Shown here: piece by piece, positions 58,309-64,000 of the stretch
Numbering within the stretch: the stretch's first letter is position 1
How the letters are laid out: each line of letters begins with the position of its first letter
NCBI RefSeq assembly: GCF_964355755.1
Contig: NC_092670.1
Location: 37,869,795 to 37,933,794, forward strand
Direction of reading: 5' to 3'
Length of the DNA: 64,000 nucleotides
From: Antedon mediterranea
Taxonomy: Eukaryota; Echinodermata; Crinoidea; Comatulida; Antedonidae
Notes under the pieces: model-generated
Databases searched by the model: none
The model's input: only the letters and a program-made list of their open reading frames with translations
Told to the model about the DNA's origin: nothing
Position numbers and translations under genes: made by a program

Positions 58309-61300
58309 ATGTGGAAAATTATTTTGCTGTCCTGTGTTGTGGTATGTAGGTCTGCTTTAGTTGTCTTTGTGTTTCTGTTCCGAAGATTAAAATATCGACT
58401 GTTGTTTTCATCGTTTCATACTGGTATTTTTAGGATTAAAATCTGCCACAATAAAATATTCAATACAGGGAGAGGGGTCTTTAAATTATCTTTCAAATCT
58501 ACTAAATACAATTATGTTGGTCCATGCCTTTTTAAATTCTATATACTGTATTAACTATAACGTGTGTGGGTCTTCATTTTCTCATAGGTTTGCTCTGTCG
58601 CCGTCACAGATAAGTCTGGTAAGGGAACAACATTTTTTAAGGTTATACTATAGTTTTTTTGTGATGTCTAATACATGTATAGTAGTTCGTCGTGTGAAAA
58701 TTATATAATGCTATGTCGTGCCTAGATTTTAAAACTAAGATCTTAAAATCTGAGTTTTCAAGGCACTCATGTTTATCCTAATCAAGACGATACATTATTT
58801 TTCTACATACAAATAAAAGATATTATTATTATTAAGTGTTTATTTTAGTATAGGCCCTAACTAGGGAAGAGTAGTTAGTAGTCTTTTCTGGGATAACCAT
58901 TTTGGCAAACCAATGACGTCATAATCACATCCACTGATCATAACTGGGTCGATCCTCTGGGAGACCAGTATTTGACAAAAGAGGTCACCAAGTAGGCTAT
59001 AAAACTAGAACAATACCATTGATTGTTCTTATTGATCATGACGTCATTTTATTGCCCTTTTAAAAATATTATTTTCATCCAAGACAGTCATTCTGTAGCT
59101 CTGGATAAAAAGTTTTCTAACTTCTGTATCTTTTATCTGATGAGGACTTTGTCAAAAAAGCAAATTGTGACGGATCAATCTATATATAACTATTTGGGTT
59201 TCGAAATCTTCTTTTTTTATTGATTTAGGCCTACGAAAGAACAGAATTGATATTAAAGAGTTTATTTCCAAACTATCGGTGTTTGTCTTGTCTTTCTCTC
59301 TCTTCATACCGTCATTATTATCTTTATTGCAAAAGTTAAGTACATACAGTTGCCGTCATTGTTGCACTCTAACATAAGAGTTGTATACCAAGAATTAAGA
59401 CACAAATCATGAGATGGAAAATTTAAAAAATCATCCAAAATAGTTATATCATGATCAATAATATATTAATTATTTTGAGTACTTCGTTACCTCGTCGTGT
59501 ATTGTAGAGGAATGTGGAAATATTCGGTGTTACAATTACGGAGAGTGTGAAGAAAGTAGTGCCGGTACGTTATTCTGCAACTGTCGTGGGACTCTATTCC
59601 GAGGAGAAGAATGCTTAGAAGGTAATAACACCAGAATTCACTTTTCTTGTAATATTGTAATACATATACCGTGTGTTTCTTCAATAAATTGCAGTGGCGC
59701 GGATCCAGGGATTTTGAAATAGTAGGAAGGGAAGGTGCTAGCATGGAGTAACTAGGGTGAAATGAAGCGTTGTACTTAATTTTTGATCTCGATCTTTTGC
59801 ATTACAATTTGCGCAATTTAGGTTGTGGGAAAGTGGGTTGCGGCCGACTGGATCTGAAAAGATGAACTTTCTTTCTAAATATTCTTTATTGTTTTTATTT
59901 ATAGAAGATCCATGTAAACCAAATCCGTGCGGTCCCGGAGAATGCCTGTATGATGCGACCGAATCTACTGGATACAGGTGCAATTGTGGGGGAACGGGAC
60001 TGATGGGGAGTATGTGTGAGGAAGGTACGGTTTCGTCACAGCTTCGTCTAGTAGTAGCTTCTTTTCACATCACTCGTCTTTTTTGTTTAGCACTATAACA
60101 TACATTTGTATCTACCTTTTTAGCCTACATCACTACCATATTTGGGAATATCACTACCATATTTGGGCATACGAAACTTTTTTTGTCAAACTAGTTTGAT
60201 AGTGTGGACAAGGGCTTGAATTAACTGTATTCTTTTCACAGATGATCCATGTTCTCCGAGTCCATGCGAGAATCGTGGGCAGTGTGTTTACAATGTAACC
60301 GCAATGGGTGGATTTTCGTGCCGTTGCAACGGTACTGGGTACACTGGTGACATTTGTGAAATAGGTGATTTAAAAATATTTAAAACAAAATAAAAAGTAT
60401 AAATAAAAGTAATCTTTGATATTTTTGACAGACGATTAATATTATGTTATTATGCGCTCCCTCGTTATGGATAGGTATACTGTCCTGCAGTGGCATAACG
60501 GCTATGAGCGCTTACTGGCTAAACCCAGGGGCCCTGAGCTTATAGGGGGCCCCTGAGTATGAATAGTTTAATCCAACTACCCAGCGTTGAAGGGCCCTTA
60601 GGAGTGCACAGAGAAAAAAAAAACAGGCATTTATTAAAATATGTCGAAAAGGCTAAAAACGCCAGAGACTTTCAGTGTTGGAGGACCACTTAGGGTTGCT
60701 AAACCAGGGGCCTCTGCGTCACGTCACCGCTGCCCTGGCTTAATACGAATCTTATCTTAAATATTTGACAGATGACCCCTGTTCCCCTAGTCCATGTAAT
60801 CGTGGAGTGTGCGTTGGGACCGATACAGATTACAGGTGTGACTGCTTGGGTACAGGTTTTACTGGAATCAACTGTGACGTCGGTAAGTAACTTTCAATGT
60901 TTCGTAAGCGAAAATGTAAATTGATAGTTGTTGGTTAAAGAGTCATTATTCTGAGTCTCAAAAAGAGGTTGTAGGTCAGTTATTAATATTCGATGGTGTC
61001 ACACTTTGCTTTGATATTATAAAGTTGTCTACGTTGGAGCAGGGAGTTGTAAAATATAACTCCCTGATTGGAGGAAATGTTCTTTCTTTCCAGGAGCTAT
61101 TAGAGCCTTAAACATGTAGACACTTTTTGAAATGTTTTTGTTTTGAGTTCGTGTTGTGTCCGTTGGATATTGTGCTCCGCCAACAGTCCAAACATAATTT
61201 CTATATTATTTCAGATGATCCCTGTCATCCAAGCCCATGTTTACACAAGGGAAATTGTTTAAGAGACGAGGATGATACATACATATGTGATTGTATAGGA

Positions 61301-61977
61301 ACCGGTTATATTGGAGACAATTGTGAACTAGGTAACCATTTATTTTAATTGTTAATAGTTAGGCCCTACTGTGTGTTTTACTTTTTTTAGTGGAAGTGGG
61401 GGTGGGGATGGAATCCTTTATATTACGTATGGTCCGGTAACCAATGGTAGTTTCCGAAAGAAGACAAAAAGATGGGCACATAGACATACCCCTGCCGTTC
61501 AATATCCGCAAGAACTTTATTTCGTTGGTACCAAAAATAGTTCGTAAACACTAGCAAAAGTGGATGTAGCATGGTGGTTAACGTGCTTGCCTTTCAATCC
61601 TAAGGTCCAGGGTTTAATGACCTAGTGCCAGGGTTGTAATCTCTTTCAACTTTCAAGCCTCAAATTAGTTTATAAAGCACGATCAAAATTATAAAATAGT
61701 TTATCCATCCTGTAATTGGCGAGTTTGTGCTCACTGTTGGATCCGTATGAAATAACTAACTCTATTTGTAACAATTTTGTTTATATTAGTCAATCCCTGT
61801 ATTCCTAACCCATGCAAGGCAAAAGGAAAATGTGAGTTACTCATGGATGATTTGGGGGAGTTTCGGTGTGACTGCGGCCCATCATTCGGCGGCAAGTATT
61901 GCGACGATGACATATTTATTCAGCATCCATCGTTGAAAAAAAATGACGACGTTCATAAGATGAAGCAAACAATTTAG
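58309..61977 (+). CDS. Secreted protein of six EGF-like modules
   Basis: Complete eight-exon gene: 58309-58341, 58588-58618, 59508-59621, 59905-60024, 60242-60364, 60772-60882, 61215-61331, 61790-61977. The sum is 837 nt, 278 residues plus TAG. The first two exons encode a signal peptide (MWKIILLSCVVVCSVAVTD). Each next exon is one phase 1-1 EGF module with six cysteines: ECGNIRC, EDPCKPNPC, DDPCSPSPC, DDPCSPSPC, DDPCHPSPC and VNPCIPNPC starts, and GTGYTGDIC-type endings. The protein ends in a short hydrophilic tail (IFIQHPSLKKNDDVHK). There is no transmembrane segment. It is similar in exon phase and motifs to the EGF block of the mucin. I cannot name an orthologue. The role is probably extracellular binding or matrix, by inference only. 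Confidence 0.9.
60124..60217. mobile_element. MITE family 1, left-truncated copy
   Basis: Two CACTACCATATTTGGG cores and the right end CTAGTTTGATAGTGTGGACA, 24 bp before EGF exon 60242-60364. Confidence 0.7.
60489..60752. mobile_element. hAT-like short element
   Basis: Left end CAGTGGCATAACGGCTATGA, right end inverted as GTCACGTCACCGCTG. Interior shares GGGGCCCTGAGCTTATAGGG and AAACAGGCATTTATTAAAAT with 63465-63639, which is in the opposite orientation. Confidence 0.6.
61560..61757 (+). mobile_element. tRNA-derived SINE B, copy 2
   Basis: Same head (GCATGGTGGTTAACGTGC) and 3' segment (TTTATCCATCCTGTAATTGG) as 44394-44605. It ends about 30 bp before the acceptor of the last exon of the EGF gene. 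Confidence 0.82.
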
Positions 61978-62137
61978 GCCTAAAGACTTTGTGATTCGTT
62001 GTTCGTTCCTATTATACGTTAGACCACACACAAAGCAAGTAATTTGACCAATCACCAGCGAAGGTTCTGATGATCCATTGCGTCGTGATTGATCAATCTA
62101 ATTGCTTTGACTAAAATTTCGATTTACATACATTAAA

Positions 62138-62510
62138 AGGCATATAATAGGCTATTAGATTGATAGTAAAATATTATATAAATTAATAATATACTAATAA
62201 TATATTTATGAATTTCCGATTTAAAACCTTTTTTTGCGATCAGTGATCATACAGTTACTATTTTTTTCTCATTTCATTGTATAATAAGGGTTTAGTAAGA
62301 TTTGCGTCAGTGAAAGGCCTATACTGTAATAGGATAATAGAAATGATGATAGTAAAATACTAATAAATTAAAAATATACTTATAATATATTTAAACATTT
62401 TCGATTTTAAACCTTTTTTTTTGCGATCAGCGACCATCATATAATTACTCATTTTATAAAAATGTATAGTAAAGGGTTTACTAAGATTTACAATATTTTG
62501 TAATAAATGT
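62138..62510. repeat. Diverged direct repeat, period about 187 bp
   Basis: TTGATAGTAAAATATTATA / GATGATAGTAAAATACTAATA, CGATTTAAAACC / CGATTTTAAACC, GCGATCAGTGATCAT / GCGATCAGCGACCAT and AGGGTTTAGTAAGATTT / AGGGTTTACTAAGATTT pair up between the copies. Confidence 0.8.
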
Positions 62511-63464
62511 AATGTTATAAGATGTTAGTAGGCCTATGTATTGTCAAGGTATTGTATTTTTTATTTTTACATTAAAAGTATTGACATTCTTCGAATGAGG
62601 TTAATATTATTTGTTATTTACTAATCATTTAATATCATATTTTATTGAATTGTACAATGGTAATACACAAAATATTTTGCTAAAAAATGTGATTTTATGT
62701 AATTATTTTATCGAAAAATGGCGTAGTTTGTGACAATTGCCGACCGAGGGGGAAACATGATAATTTTTGGCGATGTTTTAGATTTTTTAATTATTTCTTT
62801 AATTGTAGGCCTTAAATATATACAGTACTAAAAACCGTGATATTAACTTTTGAATGAATACAACGTTATCCCTAATATAAATAGAACTTATATTAAAAAG
62901 AAACGAGCACCAGTGGCGAAAATTAGCATTTGGCGCTTCATAAAAAATTAACGTTTTTCAGACGACGGCGGCTCAACTTGTCGGCGGCTCTACTTGGCCC
63001 AATATTTATTTGTTTACGTTTGAAAGCCTAACAACCGCACGACGATGGTCTCTATCTCCGATAAAGAACTATTATCCGAATTAATAGGACATTTAAATTG
63101 GTGAAAAAGTATTCAATTTTTATTTGTTAACAGAAATATTTACAATAATGATGCTTTAAAACCTATTATTTATTCTTACTAAAAATTGTTTACCTTGATA
63201 ATATTAATACAATATAATTATAAATTAAAACTTATTATTACTATGTGACATTAACGCTTATTTTACCATATTTGGTCATATCTTGGTCAATTTCGGTTAT
63301 ACAAACTGCCTATTGATTTTTTACATATTAAAATATTATGATTATGAAATATTTTATGTATATTTTAAAATAAATTGCACATTTTAGAAGTGTTCCCCAA
63401 AACAGGAGGAATGTTTAGTTAAAATCCTAGACTGCACCAAACACTCCAAATAACTGACAATATA

Positions 63465-63639
63465 GTGACGTAAGGCAGAGGCCCCTGGTTTAGGAGCCCT
63501 CAAACGCTGGAGGCCGGGTGTTTTTTAAGCATTTTTCGACATATTTTAATGCCTGTTTTTTTTTTCTCTGGGCAGTGCTCAGGGGCCCCATAAGCTTCTG
63601 GGTTTAGCCAGTGAGCCCTCATAGCCGTTATGCCACTGA
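63465..63639. mobile_element. hAT-like short element with 8-bp flanking repeat
   Basis: Flanked by ACAATATA on both sides (63457-63464 and 63640-63647), the target size expected of hAT transposons. The right end ATAGCCGTTATGCCACTG is the inverse of the left end of 60489-60752; the left end lacks the first two bases. Confidence 0.7.
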
Positions 63640-63652
63640 CAATATAGGCCTA

Positions 63653-63886
63653 TTACATTTGAAGATCAAACCCTAACAAACAATGCGATATCGAATCACA
63701 CAGTGAAAGCAGCTTAAAAGGGTCATGCTTTGCGATTTCAAGAGCATGTGGTATGGAATCTGTGATCCATAGATACTTAAATGGAACGTTGCTATTGGAT
63801 GTTGTGAACGACTTCCATGATTCCTTTGGAAACACAGCATGTGTGATGTACGCAGATACGGATTTGGCTCCTCTGTTCATTAAAGC
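63653..63886 (-). CDS. Class-II-like PRPP synthetase, last coding exon (partial)
   Basis: Phosphoribosyl pyrophosphate synthetases transfer pyrophosphate from ATP to ribose 5-phosphate for nucleotide synthesis. This terminal exon (acceptor CCATTTAG at 63887, then 77 codons and TAA) reads ALMNRGAKSVSAYITHAVFP, then KESWKSF, FKYLWITDSIP and DPFKLLSLCDSISHCLLGF. The run GA-VSAY-THGVFP, W-FWITDS-P and PFEVLSLAGSIADAL is how plant PRS3/PRS4 (class II, phosphate-independent) enzymes end, whereas animal PRPS1/2 end in SYLFSHVPL. The catalytic parts lie beyond the right edge. Alternatively it is a divergent animal paralogue or catalytically dead relative. Confidence 0.72.
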   Translation of the reverse strand, partial: ALMNRGAKSVSAYITHAVFPKESWKSFTTSNSNVPFKYLWITDSIPHALEIAKHDPFKLLSLCDSISHCLLGFDLQM

Positions 63887-64000
63887 CTAAATGGAAAACA
63901 AAATTGATTATTCTTATAACGCTGACTGTCTTTCGACACAACACACTTCACACAGACTTCTCCCATAAGAGCGATTATTGGCCAAAATGTTCATAGACTT
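63887..64000 (-). other. Intron of the PRPP synthetase-like gene
   Basis: Minus-strand intron sequence ending at the acceptor 63887-63888; no exon in the remaining 114 bases. Confidence 0.6.

Larger units (their letters stand above)
61978..63652. other. Intergenic DNA after the EGF gene
   Basis: AT-rich. A direct repeat with a period of about 187 bp occupies about 62138-62510 (both copies contain CCTTTTTTTGCGATCAG). AATAAA at 62502-62507 could serve the EGF gene. A hAT-like element lies at 63465-63639. No coding exon seen. Confidence 0.5.

Noticed and set aside
58731-58840. Possible LINE tail with ATT microsatellite
   Set aside because: Only the microsatellite and general style match; no RT remnant seen.

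Overview
The window is animal nuclear DNA, most likely from a marine deuterostome and probably an echinoderm. That placement rests on gene content and repeat style, not on a search. Genes are split by short AT-rich GT-AG introns. The introns and intergenic DNA are full of small non-autonomous DNA transposons, tRNA-derived SINEs, LINE 3' ends and minisatellites. I see no bacterial operons, CRISPR arrays or rRNA genes.

Region 1 (about 1290-33954, + strand) is the 3' part of a very large secreted gel-forming-mucin / von Willebrand factor-like gene. Its first exons lie left of the window or were not found. In order it encodes five EGF modules (two from a recent tandem exon duplication), the VWF-type D1-D2-D'-D3 assembly (vWD-C8-TIL-E units), two discoidin (F5/8 type C) domains, a single 10.3 kb exon carrying about 300 copies of an 11-residue Pro/Thr/Ser repeat, and a C-terminal cystine knot (CTCK). 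The called exons stay in one frame for about 5,090 codons. This is the outstanding feature of the window.

Region 2 (33955-39243) is intergenic: a decayed LINE reverse-transcriptase fragment, a CTAG-rich palindromic block, an irregular repeat, a SINE and a long inverted-repeat element.

Region 3 (39244-52665, + strand) is a complete SPAG1 orthologue: 22 coding exons summing to exactly 3,330 nt, 1,109 residues, with three TPR blocks and an RPAP3_C-type C-terminus. SPAG1 is a cytoplasmic co-chaperone for axonemal dynein arm assembly. One of its introns carries a MITE inserted inside the splice donor, and another has an 86-bp duplication that copies a splice acceptor.

Region 4 (56154-56652, - strand) is a complete two-coding-exon ZNF706 orthologue (77 residues), convergent with SPAG1. 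Region 5 (58309-61977, + strand) is a complete eight-exon gene for a small secreted protein of six EGF modules (278 residues), similar in style to the EGF modules of the mucin. Region 6 (63653-63886, - strand) is the last coding exon of a class-II-like (plant PRS3/PRS4-like) phosphoribosyl pyrophosphate synthetase whose body lies beyond the right edge.

The mucin and the EGF protein are extracellular; SPAG1, ZNF706 and the PRPP synthetase are unrelated intracellular housekeeping or ciliary genes. Nothing suggests they form one pathway. One MITE family with 3-bp TTA/TAA target duplications occurs at least 16 times, and its internal module appears to have seeded a 1.3 kb intronic minisatellite in the mucin gene.
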